Shown: positions 38,601-48,611, counted from the first letter of the stretch. The stretch: DNA of 64,000 nucleotides from Porphyridium purpureum (GCA_008690995.1 VRMN01000008.1:124001-188000); one strand, 5' to 3'. The notes: a model not told the origin generated them from the letters alone. Translations and numbers: made by a program.

Positions 38601-39310
38601 GTTTGTCGTCCAAGATCGAATGCTTCCTTCCCAATCTTCCGTCCCTCACGCAGCCTGTCGTTCACGTGGAAGATGTCTCCTGGATTTGCTCGGCGGTCTC
38701 TCGTCCACGCATTTTCTAGAAATTTGTGACGCCCACTTTTCGTCGATACACCGGCGACGGGCGTGGGACAGGGCGTTTTGCATCTGACCTGACAGTAGCG
38801 GTTGGTCATGGGCTAGGCGGTGCCTGTCTTTCATGCGTAAGTTGGAGCTGCCGAGCTCCGGACTTCTTGCATGCAAAGCGCGTCCCGAAGCAGTTGCTTG
38901 GGAAGCCGGATGACGTCGGATGAAAACCCAGAGTGGAAGGTAAAGTAAAGCCTCAGATACGAGGGTGACTTGAGTGATGGCGTCGACCCGTACACAAACA
39001 GCCAAGGAGGCCCGACGCGGCCAGAGGCCGGGGTTACAAAGAAAAGGGTCGTGAACTGGCCTTGTAAGGCGGACTGACATGGTCATGATGAGACCACAAA
39101 GAAACGCGCGTTCGAATGTTTGGTTGAAAGACCCGCACTCGGGCCCAACTTCAGGCCTGTTATGATCCCACCGTCTTCATCCTTTTCTCCAGAGTAAAGT
39201 GTATGTGTAGGTATCATCGGATGTTTCCTCAGAGAACAAGTTCTGCCTCGCATCATGCGAGATGGTTTGTCTGAAAGACAGTGCGCCGCGCGGAAGGCTC
39301 CATACTGGTC
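38601..39310. other. Intergenic region between divergent GST and Trm11 genes
   Basis: About 0.7 kb. No CTGTAC hexamer was seen here. A 146-codon minus-strand frame from the ATG at 39086 is unrecognised and ends inside the GST promoter; I do not call it. Confidence 0.5.
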
Positions 39311-40789
39311 ATGATGGGTATATACCTGATCCGGTTTGTACCCAGGCTCGCGCACTTTCGGATCCCAGAATTGTTGAGTGTTGCTGCAAGTCTGGGCGTC
39401 GACGAGCAGTCGCTTGATTTGCGGCCGGCAGTGGCAGAGTGCAGCACGGAGCTGGTTGAATGCGAAGGTCCGGAGGACCCGGAATGGAGAGAAGATACTT
39501 ACGGTACGTACGGGCCGTCACTTTTGCAGTTCGCGCGGTTCGAATCCGACGCGCTCGCAGTGGAGGTCGCGAGGAGGTGTGTACTCGTGCGGCATCTCGC
39601 GCGGGTTATCGGCGCTGGTCAGATGTACGAACTGTGCTTGGCTGACGCACTCGAGCGATGGAGGACAGAGCCGTGGCTAAAAGCCATTGCAGACGATCCT
39701 CACATGTCTTGGCGATGTCGCATGGACGCCATGGGATGCGCATACGCCAACGAGCAGAAAGTCGAAAAGTATCACGTGTTCGGAGAAATTCTGAAAGGCA
39801 TAAAGGGCAAAGTTGATCTGAAGCGGCCCAAAATGCAGCTGTATGTGTTCGAAGGTCGCTCGCCACTCAAGCTTAAGTTGATGCACCGAGATCGCTCCCC
39901 GAGGAGAAAGTTGAAATCATCTTCATCGAGCTTGGATGACGCGTTGGGTCACGAACTGCAGGTGGCTGCCTCGGGCGGTCACGACGAAAGCGCGGCATCC
40001 TTTGACGAGATTGAAGGTGATTCAGATGATGACGCATCTGACGGCTCACGTGGCGCGGTCTCGCAGCCTCCGCAGCCGGACGTTGTGGTGTTTGGGGTGT
40101 ATTTATCGCGGGGCTTTCACGACGCCGCGCGAATCTTTGACGTATCCAAGCGCTGTCTTATGAGCACCACGTCGATGGAAGGATCGATGGCGGTCATCAT
40201 GGCAAACATGAGCAGCATGCGCCGTCAAAACGAGGTGGTATGCGACCCGTTCTGCGGCTCGGCCAGCCTGTTGCTTTCTGCTGCATATCTCGGAGCTCAA
40301 GTGCTTGGGTTTGACATTGATGATACTTCGCTGAGTGGACGGAGTATCAACGACAAGCGGAATCGGCTGGGCGAGCTTCCGTTTCCTTGTCCTCTTGGCA
40401 ATGCCGTCTGCACCATCACGAAGAACTTTGAGCAGCTTGGTCTCAGAGAAGGGCCACTGGATCTTGCTGTGATGGACTGCGGTTCCGCATTGCGCGACGG
40501 CATGCTCGATGTGGTGCTCACGGATCCACCGTACGGTCTGCGCGAAGGAGCCTTCGAGCAGACTGATAACCAGCTCGTGGCCGCCAAGGACATCATTCTC
40601 TCGTTGCTTGAGTTCAGTGCTCGACAACTTCGGCCCGGTGGCAGACTTGTGTACTTCCTTCCCGTGCTTCGACACGAGTACTGTGATGAGAATGTACCTT
40701 CGCATCCAGCGCTCAAGTTACTGTTCAACGCGGAGCAGCCGCTGTCGATCAATTTTTCGAGGCGCTTGATGGTGCTGGAGAGGTTGTGA
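39311..40789 (+). CDS. TRM11: tRNA (guanine10-N2)-methyltransferase Trm11/TRMT11
   Basis: The protein has 492 residues from the ATG at 39311; upstream in frame there is only a GTG. MMGIYLIRFVPRLAHFRIPEL is the usual Trm11 opening, followed by a THUMP-like region, then the SAM-dependent MTase domain: motif I VVCDPFCGSASLLL, GFDID at the end of strand 2, and the catalytic motif IV TDPPYG, shared by N2-guanine methyltransferases. With Trm112 it forms m2G10 in tRNA. An acidic linker (about 210-245) is unlike animal Trm11 and may be disordered. Confidence 0.92.
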   Translation: MMGIYLIRFVPRLAHFRIPELLSVAASLGVDEQSLDLRPAVAECSTELVECEGPEDPEWREDTYGTYGPSLLQFARFESDALAVEVARRCVLVRHLARVIGAGQMYELCLADALERWRTEPWLKAIADDPHMSWRCRMDAMGCAYANEQKVEKYHVFGEILKGIKGKVDLKRPKMQLYVFEGRSPLKLKLMHRDRSPRRKLKSSSSSLDDALGHELQVAASGGHDESAASFDEIEGDSDDDASDGSRGAVSQPPQPDVVVFGVYLSRGFHDAARIFDVSKRCLMSTTSMEGSMAVIMANMSSMRRQNEVVCDPFCGSASLLLSAAYLGAQVLGFDIDDTSLSGRSINDKRNRLGELPFPCPLGNAVCTITKNFEQLGLREGPLDLAVMDCGSALRDGMLDVVLTDPPYGLREGAFEQTDNQLVAAKDIILSLLEFSARQLRPGGRLVYFLPVLRHEYCDENVPSHPALKLLFNAEQPLSINFSRRLMVLERL

Positions 40790-41456
40790 GCGAGCGGGAG
40801 GTTTTCTTACTCCCGGCAGAGCTTAGCTTTAGGGACAGATTTCGTCGGACTTTGCGTGCGTCTCTCGGTAAAATTACATCTGTGCGCAATGGCGAGAGAG
40901 CGTCCGGGAGCTGTGTGTGACCCAGCAAATGAAGGTCGGGCGTGCTTTGTGTGTGTCCGTAAATGACTGAATTTAAATGCACTGGAGACGCCTTTGTACA
41001 ACGTGACGAGGCCATTCTTGGTGGTCGTGGGATGATCGGACCAGTCATCAGTGGAGCTGTGCTGGGCCAAACCGACGCGCTTACGTGGTGTAGGCTCGCG
41101 TGCCTGTATGCCATAGGGTAGAGGGCGCGGGTCTGGTCTCTGGTCCGCCAGGGTAGGAAGACGGCATTCCACGCGCGCTGGAGCTGACAACCGACGGTGA
41201 CAGTGGGGACTGGCTCGAGATCGTGGTCCCTGGTATGCCGACGTTGTTGCAAGGCAGTCATTGCAGTGACTTGGTCAGAACGGAAGCGTGCACTTGCAGC
41301 GAAGAGACCCGCACATCTCGCGGGACCAGGTTCTTATATCGGCATCAGAAAGGATTTCGGAGAGCAATTAATGTCTTTATACCGCCTGCAATCTATTCCT
41401 CTGTGTACATATATATATTTGTTCGTCCATAACCTTCGTCTGTAAGTCTATAACAC
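40790..41456. other. Intergenic region 3' of Trm11
   Basis: A 170-codon minus-strand frame from the ATG at 41261 overlaps the 3' end of Trm11 and resembles nothing I know. TGTAC at 41404 sits in an AT-rich stretch with a TATATATAT run. No gene is called. Confidence 0.45.
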
Positions 41457-41813
41457 TCAATTTGATTTGCGCAATCGCATGCGCAGCGCGCGCAGCGCGC
41501 TTCGTACTGAACACGCGTCGCGGCGCAACCTGCTGCGGCGTGGCTGGCTAGGGATTGCGTCTTCAGCACCCTTATGGTCGGAAAGATCGGACGACCACTC
41601 GTCCGAGCTGCGCCAGTGAAGCGAGCCGGACTCAGCTCTAATTGGGCGCGCGACGCGCGCCGGCGGAACGCTTGCTGACGTTGCCTCGGCATTGATCTGC
41701 GAATCCTCACTGGCGCCGCGCACCGAGTCTGCGAACATTGGACCCGCCAAAAGCGAGCTCGGGCGCTCGTCCAGGCTGCCCTCGAGGACTGCAACAACCT
41801 GATTGAAAGCCAT
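41457..41813 (-). CDS. Small unrecognised protein (118 aa), doubtful
   Basis: The ATG at 41813 opens MAFNQVVAVLEGSLDERPSSLL, followed by a Ser/Ala/Arg-rich body and a basic tail ending MRLRKSN. No domain, signal peptide or membrane segment is recognised. An overlapping frame of similar length lacks an ATG start. The AC microsatellite 120 bp upstream and the absence of a GTAC motif give no promoter support. It could be chance. Confidence 0.3.
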   Translation of the reverse strand: MAFNQVVAVLEGSLDERPSSLLAGPMFADSVRGASEDSQINAEATSASVPPARVARPIRAESGSLHWRSSDEWSSDLSDHKGAEDAIPSQPRRSRLRRDACSVRSALRALRMRLRKSN

Positions 41814-41927
41814 GAATAATTTGTTCTCCTTGAACAACACTGATTCTGCTCCGTCTTTCCTTTCAATTTTTTCTTTGCAGCTTCTTCATGTTAACGCTCA
41901 CACTTCGCACGACACCTGTTGCAAACA

Positions 41928-41929
<2 letters not shown>

Positions 41930-41961
<32 letters not shown>
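41930..41961. repeat. (AC)n microsatellite
   Basis: An AC dinucleotide run of about 15 units. Confidence 0.95.
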
Positions 41962-41962
<1 letters not shown>

Positions 41963-42517
41963 CTGCTGTATCACCGTCGCCTTGAGTCAGCACCTTTAGC
42001 TCAGCCGCTTGCCTCCCTCCCGTTCGGTCGTCTGCTTGCCTCTCTCCCCTTCTCTGTCCCGCACCTACCGCCCCCAATATTCCACACGCGGCCGCGCGCC
42101 TTTATCCACCCGAGTGCGCCCGGCGCGCCGTGCGTGCCGAGGTGTGCAAAGTGCGTCTCCAAAGGCCTGTTTCCGCAAGTCTTCTCCACACGTGCTACCG
42201 AAACGGCCTCGAATTCGAGGCCTTGCGCGACACGCCGCTCCCACGCACTCAGACGTTCGACTAGGACGGACTCGCGGCGCGGAGTCATCATGCTAATGCC
42301 GCGCGCGTGGCTATCAAACATCTAGTGTAGGTCGCGCGCCGGGTGACGCACACGAGTTGGGTGTGAAGTTGAGGCGGGAGGACCTATCGCATGTCGCTAT
42401 CTATATCGCGCGTGATGGTGCACAAGAACTGCAGGGGATGCGGCGTGAAGAAAGATGACGCGGCGGCATGTGAGAATAAATGCGACGCCGCGCGTGGACA
42501 TGGATGAGGCTGTTTGC

Positions 42518-42543
42518 GTGTGTGTGTGTGTGTGTGTGTGTGC
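42518..42543. repeat. (TG)n microsatellite
   Basis: A GT/TG dinucleotide run of about 12 units. Confidence 0.95.
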
Positions 42544-43198
42544 GTTCTTTCTGCTCGTGCCGAAGCACTCGCGTCATGGCGGCCGCGCCGTGCCACACAG
42601 CACGCAAGTTTCCGACGAAAATGCGAGGATGTGGCAAGGCGACCCGAGCAGGACATGCGGATCCTTTTTTCCTAGTCGGGAAGTGCTCGAGTCGGCGTGG
42701 GTTGGTGCGCACCGGGAGTGACGCAAGCCAGGGCGGACGCACAATGGCCCGTGAGCGTGATGGTGCCTATGGCACGAGACCTGGTGGAGCGACGCTTGCG
42801 TGTTCAGACACTAGGGCGCGGGCAGCAAGCATCTATTGTTTCTACGACGCATCGGGGCTTGTCTCTCTGACAGCAGCATATCATCGATCGCAATAGATGT
42901 ACTTGTTTGACTCATAGGCTTCATTCTGCAGGAACTTTATCCCATCCGCTTCCATGTGGATCTCGAAATGCACATTATCAGCTGGTCATGACCTTTCCCC
43001 CCTCTGTGACTGGCGACCAGCCACGCACAGCGCGTTCCCGCACCCCTGGCTCCTTTTGCATAGGTCAAGTCTTGATGGCACAACCCACATATTTCCGTAG
43101 ATCTCTGCAGCGTTCCGACATCGCCGAACGCGTGCAGATGATTATCAACCACACGACTCAATCGTTCACGACGCGAAGAGCGCAACACGTGTTGTGAG

Positions 43199-44221
43199 AT
43201 GAGCGGGAACGTTGCAGGGGGCAAACCGCAGCTAGACTGGTGGCGGAAGAAAAAGCTTCCCGCGCGGGGGACAAAAGAATGCGTGGCGAGCCCGGCAGAT
43301 GCCGCGTTCGACGCCGGCGTGGTTCGCGGCCGGCGCGAAGCAATCCACAAGGTAGTGGGGGTGCGCAAGCCGTCCAAGCCGAACAGCCTGAGCATCGGAG
43401 AATGGCACGCTTGTGTGCAGCGAGTGCGCATCGTGTGCTCCCGGGGAAAGTGGCTGATGTCCATGGGATTTGAACGCGGCCAAATTTCGTGGTTGAATGT
43501 CGAGGAGGCGATCTTTTTGCTCGAGGCCGGCGGCCTGTACTTGAAGAGCGTGCCCTGCACGGTTCGCAGAACCGCCGAAGAATGTGAAAACATTCACCAC
43601 ACGGTACCGCATTCGACGAACGATCGTGATCAGCTGCAGCTGCCGTGGTGTCAGCAAAACGCGTCGCCCAGTGCGTTACCCATGTCTTTGCAAAGAGCGC
43701 ACGCGACAATGGTGTCGAGCGAGAAGCAGCTAAGGATCATCTACGCCACGGGTCACCTGAGGCGCATCGGGTACATTGTGCGCAGACCGCGCATGGTCGA
43801 CGAAGTCCACACGCTCGGTGCGCCGCATATCGAGCTGTCGGTGTGGCAGCACGCCAGTTTCCGCGGCAAACGGTTGGCCGGCAAACCAGATTTTCATCTT
43901 ATCGTTCTCAGCAATCTGGAGGTTGAAGCGCTTTCTATGACGTCAGTACTGCTAGCTGCTGAAAAGTGCGCACCTGTGGGGCTGAAGCTGTGTGTTGTTG
44001 AACGCGCTTCAGTTTTGATCTATGATCTTGTCGGTGGCAGTCCGACGTCCGGTGCCACCCCTCTTGTTCGCATCATAGGGGACGCGGACCAGCCGCTTCT
44101 TCAGCAATACGCCGTCGACCGTATCCGCGTCATTGATGAGTCTGACTTGCCGAGAATTGAGGCAAATAGTGATGAGGAGGATGAGCTCGCTGCCGGGGAA
44201 GAGGGAAGTGTCCCAGTTTGA
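43199..44221 (+). CDS. SEN54: tRNA-splicing endonuclease subunit Sen54
   Basis: The protein has 340 residues from the ATG at 43199. The N-terminal Sen54 domain (about 66-115) reads GEWHACVQRVRIVCSRGKWLMSMGF...WLNVEEAIFLLEAGGLYL, the G...W..GK...MG....L..EEA.FLLE.G.L pattern of the family. The rest contains a nuclease-like beta region and an acidic tail. Sen54 is a structural, non-catalytic partner of Sen2 in the heterotetramer that cuts introns from nuclear pre-tRNAs. It converges with the S4 gene (55 bp between stops). Confidence 0.85.
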   Translation: MSGNVAGGKPQLDWWRKKKLPARGTKECVASPADAAFDAGVVRGRREAIHKVVGVRKPSKPNSLSIGEWHACVQRVRIVCSRGKWLMSMGFERGQISWLNVEEAIFLLEAGGLYLKSVPCTVRRTAEECENIHHTVPHSTNDRDQLQLPWCQQNASPSALPMSLQRAHATMVSSEKQLRIIYATGHLRRIGYIVRRPRMVDEVHTLGAPHIELSVWQHASFRGKRLAGKPDFHLIVLSNLEVEALSMTSVLLAAEKCAPVGLKLCVVERASVLIYDLVGGSPTSGATPLVRIIGDADQPLLQQYAVDRIRVIDESDLPRIEANSDEEDELAAGEEGSVPV

Positions 44222-44276
44222 GCCCGGGGTTTAGTGGCTTACTCCTTAATGCACGTGCGAACTTACTTTGTTGACT

Positions 44277-44750
44277 TTACTCAATATCTTCGTCTGCTTG
44301 CTGCGTCACCTCAAACTGTACATCGATCGTGAGCCCGGCTGCTTCAATGGTATCGCCATTACGCAAGCGTCGCCCGCGGCGCAATTCGACCTGGCCATTA
44401 ACCAGCACCTCTCCATTTTGGATAGCGGTCTTTGTCTGGCCACCGGTCTCGTACACGCCCTGCGTTTTCAAAAACTTGCCCAATTGGATTGTTGTCTCAC
44501 CGACATTTTTCGAGGCGGACACAAACATGACTGGCTTGTCATCCTCCGCATCACTTGGCGTCGGTTTTTGGAACCCGACGGCCAGACATATGACACCACG
44601 CCGTGCGCCACAATGCCGAGACCTCACAGGCGCAGCACGCTCGCACGGGCGTGCACACACAGACGCCTGTGCCGGCCGCGTCGGCGCTGCCACAAGGCTC
44701 ACATCTGTGACACCGCAAACACCAAACGCCGACGCCATTGTCCTCGCCAT
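44277..44750 (-). CDS. S4-domain RNA-binding protein (YaaA/RlbA-like), organelle-targeted
   Basis: The protein has 157 residues from the ATG at 44750 (44738 also possible); the longer frame has only a GTG. The N-terminal ~60 residues are Ala/Arg/Cys-rich with few acidic residues (transit peptide). The S4 domain (about 83-145) reads TIQLGKFLKTQGVYETGGQTKTAIQNGEVLVNGQVELRRGRRL, typical of short bacterial YaaA-type S4 proteins, with the NG-VLVNG turn and basic helix. S4 domains bind structured RNA, usually rRNA. A plastid or mitochondrial ribosome-associated role is inferred. Three CTGTAC motifs lie 78-169 bp upstream. Confidence 0.85.
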   Translation of the reverse strand: MARTMASAFGVCGVTDVSLVAAPTRPAQASVCARPCERAAPVRSRHCGARRGVICLAVGFQKPTPSDAEDDKPVMFVSASKNVGETTIQLGKFLKTQGVYETGGQTKTAIQNGEVLVNGQVELRRGRRLRNGDTIEAAGLTIDVQFEVTQQADEDIE

Positions 44751-44827
44751 CGTCCCTGCTGCGCATGCCGCCACCTGTGCGAGACGCCACGCGCCACGCA
44801 CCACCGCCGACCACGACCGATCTCGTA

Positions 44828-44919
44828 CTGTACCGCTTCACTGTACTCGACTGCATCTAGGGTTTCTCCGTTGCTGCGGCACAAATTAACGGCGAATTCG
44901 GTTCACGGGTGCACTGTAC
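44828..44919. promoter_or_regulatory. GTAC-core motif cluster between S4 protein and proteasome beta2 genes
   Basis: CTGTAC at 44828, 44841 and 44914, in a 308-bp divergent promoter. A sense-strand GA tract (45011-45030) then precedes the beta2 start. Role inferred. Confidence 0.6.
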
Positions 44920-45058
44920 CTCATCGAGTTTACGTATGAACCGTTGAACCGTTTGGAATTTTGCGGGGAAGTGCTGGCGTGTGTGAAGCTGGGGAAGTTG
45001 TGGGGGAGCGCGAGAGAGAGAGTGAGTGAGAGAAAGGGAAGGAGAGAAACGAGGAATC

Positions 45059-45871
45059 ATGGAGCGCGGAGGGTTTTCGTTTGATAATTGCGTGCGCAAC
45101 GCGATGCTGGAGTCCGCGGGCTACCAGCCGCCGAAAGCGCGCAAGACCGGGACGACGATCTGCGGGGTGATTTTCGAAGGGGGCGTGGTGCTTGGCGCGG
45201 ACACGCGCGCCACATCAGGGAATGTGGTGTTTGAGAAGAACTGTGAGAAGATCCATTACATTGCGCCAAACATCTACTGCTGCGGGGCAGGGACGGCGGC
45301 CGATACGGAAAACACCACGGGTCTGATCGCCTCGCAGCTCGAGCTGCACCGCCTCAGCACCGGCCGGGAATCTAGGGTGATTACAAGCTTGACCATGCTC
45401 AAGCAGATGCTCTTCAAATATCAGGGTCATGTCAGCGCCGCGTTGGTGCTCGGGGGCGTTGATCTGAAAGGACCCCACCTGTACACCGTCTACCCTCACG
45501 GCTCGTCTGACTCGCTGCCGTACGTGACCATGGGCTCAGGCTCGCTCGCTGCCATGGCTGTGTTTGAGGCCAATTACAAGGACAACTTGACCGAGGAAGA
45601 AGCAAAGTTGCTTGTCAAGCAGGCAATTAGTGCCGGTATCTTCAACGACCTCGGCTCGGGCGGCAACGTGAATCTGTGCGTGATCAAGAAGGGAAAGACA
45701 GAGGTCATCAAGGGATATGCGCAGGAAAACCCCAGGAAGTACCGTCGGCCTGCCGGTTACTCATTTCCAACCGGAACAACGTCGGTTCTCGAGTCAAAAT
45801 TCCAACGGCCTGTGTCTGAAATCGCCGTCGTCACCGAAGTAGTCTCTGAGAGCGTGAGTATGGAGACGTAG
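45059..45871 (+). CDS. PSMB7: 20S proteasome subunit beta type-7 (beta2, trypsin-like)
   Basis: The protein has 270 residues from the ATG at 45059; the frame upstream begins with GTG in a GA tract. A ~31-residue propeptide ([14 protein letters not shown]...) is followed by [23 protein letters not shown], so the mature N-terminal Thr is about T32, with the conserved D and K/R of the catalytic site (GADTRAT). The sequence is typical of the beta2 subunit, including the long C-terminal arm that embraces beta3 ([17 protein letters not shown]). It gives the trypsin-like activity. Confidence 0.95.
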   Translation: MERGGFSFDNCVRNAMLESAGYQPPKARKTGTTICGVIFEGGVVLGADTRATSGNVVFEKNCEKIHYIAPNIYCCGAGTAADTENTTGLIASQLELHRLSTGRESRVITSLTMLKQMLFKYQGHVSAALVLGGVDLKGPHLYTVYPHGSSDSLPYVTMGSGSLAAMAVFEANYKDNLTEEEAKLLVKQAISAGIFNDLGSGGNVNLCVIKKGKTEVIKGYAQENPRKYRRPAGYSFPTGTTSVLESKFQRPVSEIAVVTEVVSESVSMET

Positions 45872-45974
45872 TGATCGTCTTCAACGCAACGCACGCGCCT
45901 CATGGCTTGCCGAGATCTGCATTGATTAAATCTTGGACACGTCGTAAATGCCAACTTGTAAAAGTGTTCAGTTC

Positions 45975-45980
45975 GTACAC
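45975..45980. promoter_or_regulatory. GTACAC motif ahead of methyltransferase gene
   Basis: One GTACAC, 66-71 bp before the start codon at 46046, in the 174-bp gap behind the proteasome gene. Weak evidence alone. Confidence 0.3.
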
Positions 45981-46045
45981 AGCCAGATTTCTGTCGCAAG
46001 AGAAATGAACGGAATAGTGAGGGCGAAAAGACAACGTCAGGAGTC

Positions 46046-47038
46046 ATGGCATTTGCCCATGCCTTATCACCAGCCCCATGCGGGAAAACATACCGAGCGA
46101 GGTGTGTCCGTGCGCCTGCAAAAAGCGCGCGGCCTGGTCGCGTGCGAGTGAGCGCGTCTGCGCCGTCAAGCTTTGATAGACTGGGCGACGTCGAGAGCAC
46201 GAGCTTGATCACATCATTTTGGCGCGCGCGAGAGTCGGAAAAGGACGAAGAGACGCGGCTGGTTTATGATGAATCTGCGCGATTGATTCGAGACTCGCTC
46301 ATGTCCAAGGAGCAGATAGCGAAGCTCGAGAGCAGCGCGATTCTCGAGCTCGCCACGGACCTGCTGGCGATTCGTTCACATGTGATCGACGAGCTGATCG
46401 ACTCGCGCTTCGGTATCAAGGACAAAAAGGGGGAGCACCATTTGTACTATCAAATGGTACATCTGGGGATCGGCATGTGCACGCGACATTATACGCGCCT
46501 CAAGAATCTGCCGAAAAATGCGACGGTATTTGAGATTGACTCGAACGAGGTGCTAGAAGCGCGCGTAGATGTGCTGGACCTTTTGGGATGTCCGCCCAAA
46601 TGCATCATTGAGCCAGTGCCGTGCGCAGATGTGGGCGTCGAGTTCGCGCTTCTTGAGGCGCTGGCTTACAAGGGATACCGAGCAGACCTGCCCACCATTT
46701 TCGTGGCAGAGGGTTTGCTCGAGTACATGAGTCCCGAGCAACTCGATGCGATGTTCGGCTCGATCGCACGCATTGCGGCAGACGGATCCATGTTTATTGC
46801 TCAAGTTCTAGAACCGTCAATCATCGACGAATTCCGACGCCTTGATCCTGAGATGAGCATTCCATTCCAGAACATTCCACCGCGAGAGCAAATCCTTTCG
46901 CACATGAATGCTGAGGCCGACGTGTGGCACGAGGTGGAGTTTCTTCCGTACGATGATCTAGGCCGAAAGCTGGGGCGTCCCGTTCCGCACGTAGGCAATA
47001 TTTTGACCGCTCTATTTGAATACAAGGACGAAGAATAA
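46046..47038 (+). CDS. Leucine-carboxyl-methyltransferase-like SAM methyltransferase, plastid-targeted
   Basis: The protein has 330 residues from the ATG at 46046. The first ~40 residues (MAFAHALSPAPCGKTYRARC...RVRVSAS) are a plastid-type transit peptide. The core has FEIDSNEVLEAR (motif binding SAM ribose, FEID/E) and FVAEGLLEYMSPEQL, the pattern of the LCMT/TIGR00027 class I methyltransferases, with the usual N-terminal YDESARLI helix region. The substrate is unknown. It is tail-to-tail with Pex13. Confidence 0.82.
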   Translation: MAFAHALSPAPCGKTYRARCVRAPAKSARPGRVRVSASAPSSFDRLGDVESTSLITSFWRARESEKDEETRLVYDESARLIRDSLMSKEQIAKLESSAILELATDLLAIRSHVIDELIDSRFGIKDKKGEHHLYYQMVHLGIGMCTRHYTRLKNLPKNATVFEIDSNEVLEARVDVLDLLGCPPKCIIEPVPCADVGVEFALLEALAYKGYRADLPTIFVAEGLLEYMSPEQLDAMFGSIARIAADGSMFIAQVLEPSIIDEFRRLDPEMSIPFQNIPPREQILSHMNAEADVWHEVEFLPYDDLGRKLGRPVPHVGNILTALFEYKDEE

Positions 47039-47099
47039 ACATTTTCACTATAAACACAGAAAAACGCACGAGCGAGGAACGAAGCACCGGCGCTACTCT

Positions 47100-48005
47100 C
47101 TACAGATTACTGGAGTCTTGGGCCCCGCTCGCAGATCCGGACGAACCAGATCCATCCCCGTCCTTTTCAAAATCAAACTCGTCACCGAGCGACTCGCCAT
47201 TCGCAGGTGCCGCGCTCCCCGGTGTTCGGTCCTGGCGCGCGCGCTCGTTTTCAGACGTGGATGGAGGTGATGTCCCTGAAGGTGACGCTGACGCTGGCGC
47301 CAGCCCCAAAAGGCGCAGCAAGATTTGCACCGGTGAGAAGCGCCCGGCCAGTGGACTGAGAATAAATAGCGTGAAAAGCCGCCACAGCTTGAGCGCTCGC
47401 TTCAAGACTCGCTTGATCAGCGGGACAATGGAGAGCTTATCTAGCGGGAGCTCAAAGCCAAACATATTTCGAAACTCCTCACGGAACGCGCCTAGCGAAT
47501 AGATCAGTCCGAACACGCTTTCAAAGATCATGTGAAAGTTCCGCAAGACCTCTTCCAGCAAGCCCGAGACACGGGCAAACGAGTGCATGACAGAGTGCAT
47601 CCCATTAATGACCTGCCCGCCCGGTGCCATCACGCCTTGAGCAAGCCCGCCAAGCGGGCTGCTGTACGGCATGCCGCCCATTCCATGCATCGAGCTGCCG
47701 TACATACCTGACGCGCCGCCGTACATTCCTCCACCGTACACCGAACTCCCGTACCCTGAATACGACGGCCTTCCGTACATTCCCCCATACCCCCCGCCAT
47801 ACCCTGCTCCGCCATACCCTGCTCCACCATACCCTGCTCCACCATACCCCATCCCACTTCCAAACATGGAGCGCGACCCAGCTCCATACATGGGCGGCGC
47901 CGCGGCCGCGCCGTCGCCATCCATTCCCATACCCCCACCGGGCACGTTTGTTGTGCCCATGTCGCGCCCCGCAAATCCGCCTCCCGTATCCCCTACACCT
48001 TCCAT
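47100..48005 (-). CDS. PEX13: Peroxin 13 (peroxisomal import docking), SH3-less
   Basis: The protein has 301 residues from the ATG at 48005. The N-terminal half is Gly/Tyr-rich with YGG repeats (about 50-115), as in Pex13. A conserved helical block follows (HSFARVSGLLEEVLRNFHMIFESVFGLIYSLGAFREEFRNMFG, about 145-190), similar to the plant Pex13 block FGRVSILIDQNTQAFHMF. The tail is acidic and ends DSSNL. There is no SH3 domain, as in plants and unlike yeast/animal Pex13. YG-rich Pex13 segments have been proposed to form the peroxisomal pore phase. A 15-bp tandem repeat codes for part of the YGGAG array. Confidence 0.8.
   Translation of the reverse strand: MEGVGDTGGGFAGRDMGTTNVPGGGMGMDGDGAAAAPPMYGAGSRSMFGSGMGYGGAGYGGAGYGGAGYGGGYGGMYGRPSYSGYGSSVYGGGMYGGASGMYGSSMHGMGGMPYSSPLGGLAQGVMAPGGQVINGMHSVMHSFARVSGLLEEVLRNFHMIFESVFGLIYSLGAFREEFRNMFGFELPLDKLSIVPLIKRVLKRALKLWRLFTLFILSPLAGRFSPVQILLRLLGLAPASASPSGTSPPSTSENERARQDRTPGSAAPANGESLGDEFDFEKDGDGSGSSGSASGAQDSSNL
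47796..47850. repeat. 15-bp tandem repeat in Pex13 (3.7 units)
   Basis: Units begin at 47796, 47811, 47826 and 47841 and encode YGGAG on the minus strand. The unit is in frame, so copy number can vary without breaking the gene. Confidence 0.95.
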
Positions 48006-48611
48006 GCTTTCCTGCCTCCCTGCGTGCACAAGCACTTACCCACCCCTTTATCTCTCTCTCCCTCTCTCCTTCTCACCACCATCACCTACTCGCCCTCTCT
48101 CTGTTCTTCCATCCACGCACTCAGCTTTGACACCTAGACAAGGGAGCGCGCCACGTCTAATAAACCAGTGCCTTTCAATCATACATTCAAAAAGCTAGGG
48201 TTACTCCTGTCACTCAGGTGCGGCTCACAGCTTCATACCCACGCGACTCAGTTTCATAGAGAAGCGTGTGTGCAAAGCAACGAGCCCCTTACAAAACACA
48301 CGTCCAAACAAATGATGTACCTTGGCCGGTCACTAAAGTGTACCTCATTGACAGTTGTTATCGGTCTGTTGGTTTGTTGGTTATGGACAAGAACATGTGG
48401 AACCTCAGGCAGTGATCAACATGGGGTTGCGCAAGCGCGGCAGAAGTGAGGATCTTGGCGCAGGTGGGCAGGTGCGGCAGAAGGGCGGGTTCTGTACACC
48501 TTGGCAAGGAATCTCAAGCTTCATTTTCATATTTGGCTGGCATTTGGCTACACGTACCGCGGCTGAGCAGTCGGTCTGAAAGGCAGACGGCGCTTGCCGA
48601 TTTGATCCCAC
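48006..48611. promoter_or_regulatory. Divergent promoter region of Pex13 and NTF2-like gene
   Basis: 606 bp with TGTAC at 48316 and 48339, CTGTAC at 48492 (115 bp before the NTF2-like start), and a CT-rich tract at 48050-48072 that is GA-rich in the sense of Pex13, 45-67 bp ahead of its ATG. No coding frame is supported. Role inferred from recurring motifs. Confidence 0.5.

Larger units (their letters stand above)
41814..43198. other. 1.4-kb interval with two microsatellites, no firm gene
   Basis: An AC run (41930-41961) and a TG run (42518-42543) flank a 106-codon minus-strand frame from the ATG at 42321 that is unrecognised. A 106-codon plus frame from 42577 is also unrecognised. TGTAC at 42897 is about 300 bp before the Sen54 start. 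The microsatellites split these frames, so I call no gene. Confidence 0.45.

Noticed and set aside
39100-39130. GTTCGAAT resembling a tRNA B box
   Set aside because: No A box, anticodon arm or acceptor stem could be built around it; no tRNA was found in the window.
40749-41261. 170-codon minus-strand frame with ATG
   Set aside because: It overlaps the 3' end of Trm11 antisense and has no recognisable domain; the frame could be chance in GC-rich sequence.
41221-41349. CCTGGT...ATGCCGA and ACCAGG...TCGGCAT complementary pairs
   Set aside because: The order of the halves does not allow a nested hairpin, so this is taken as coincidence.
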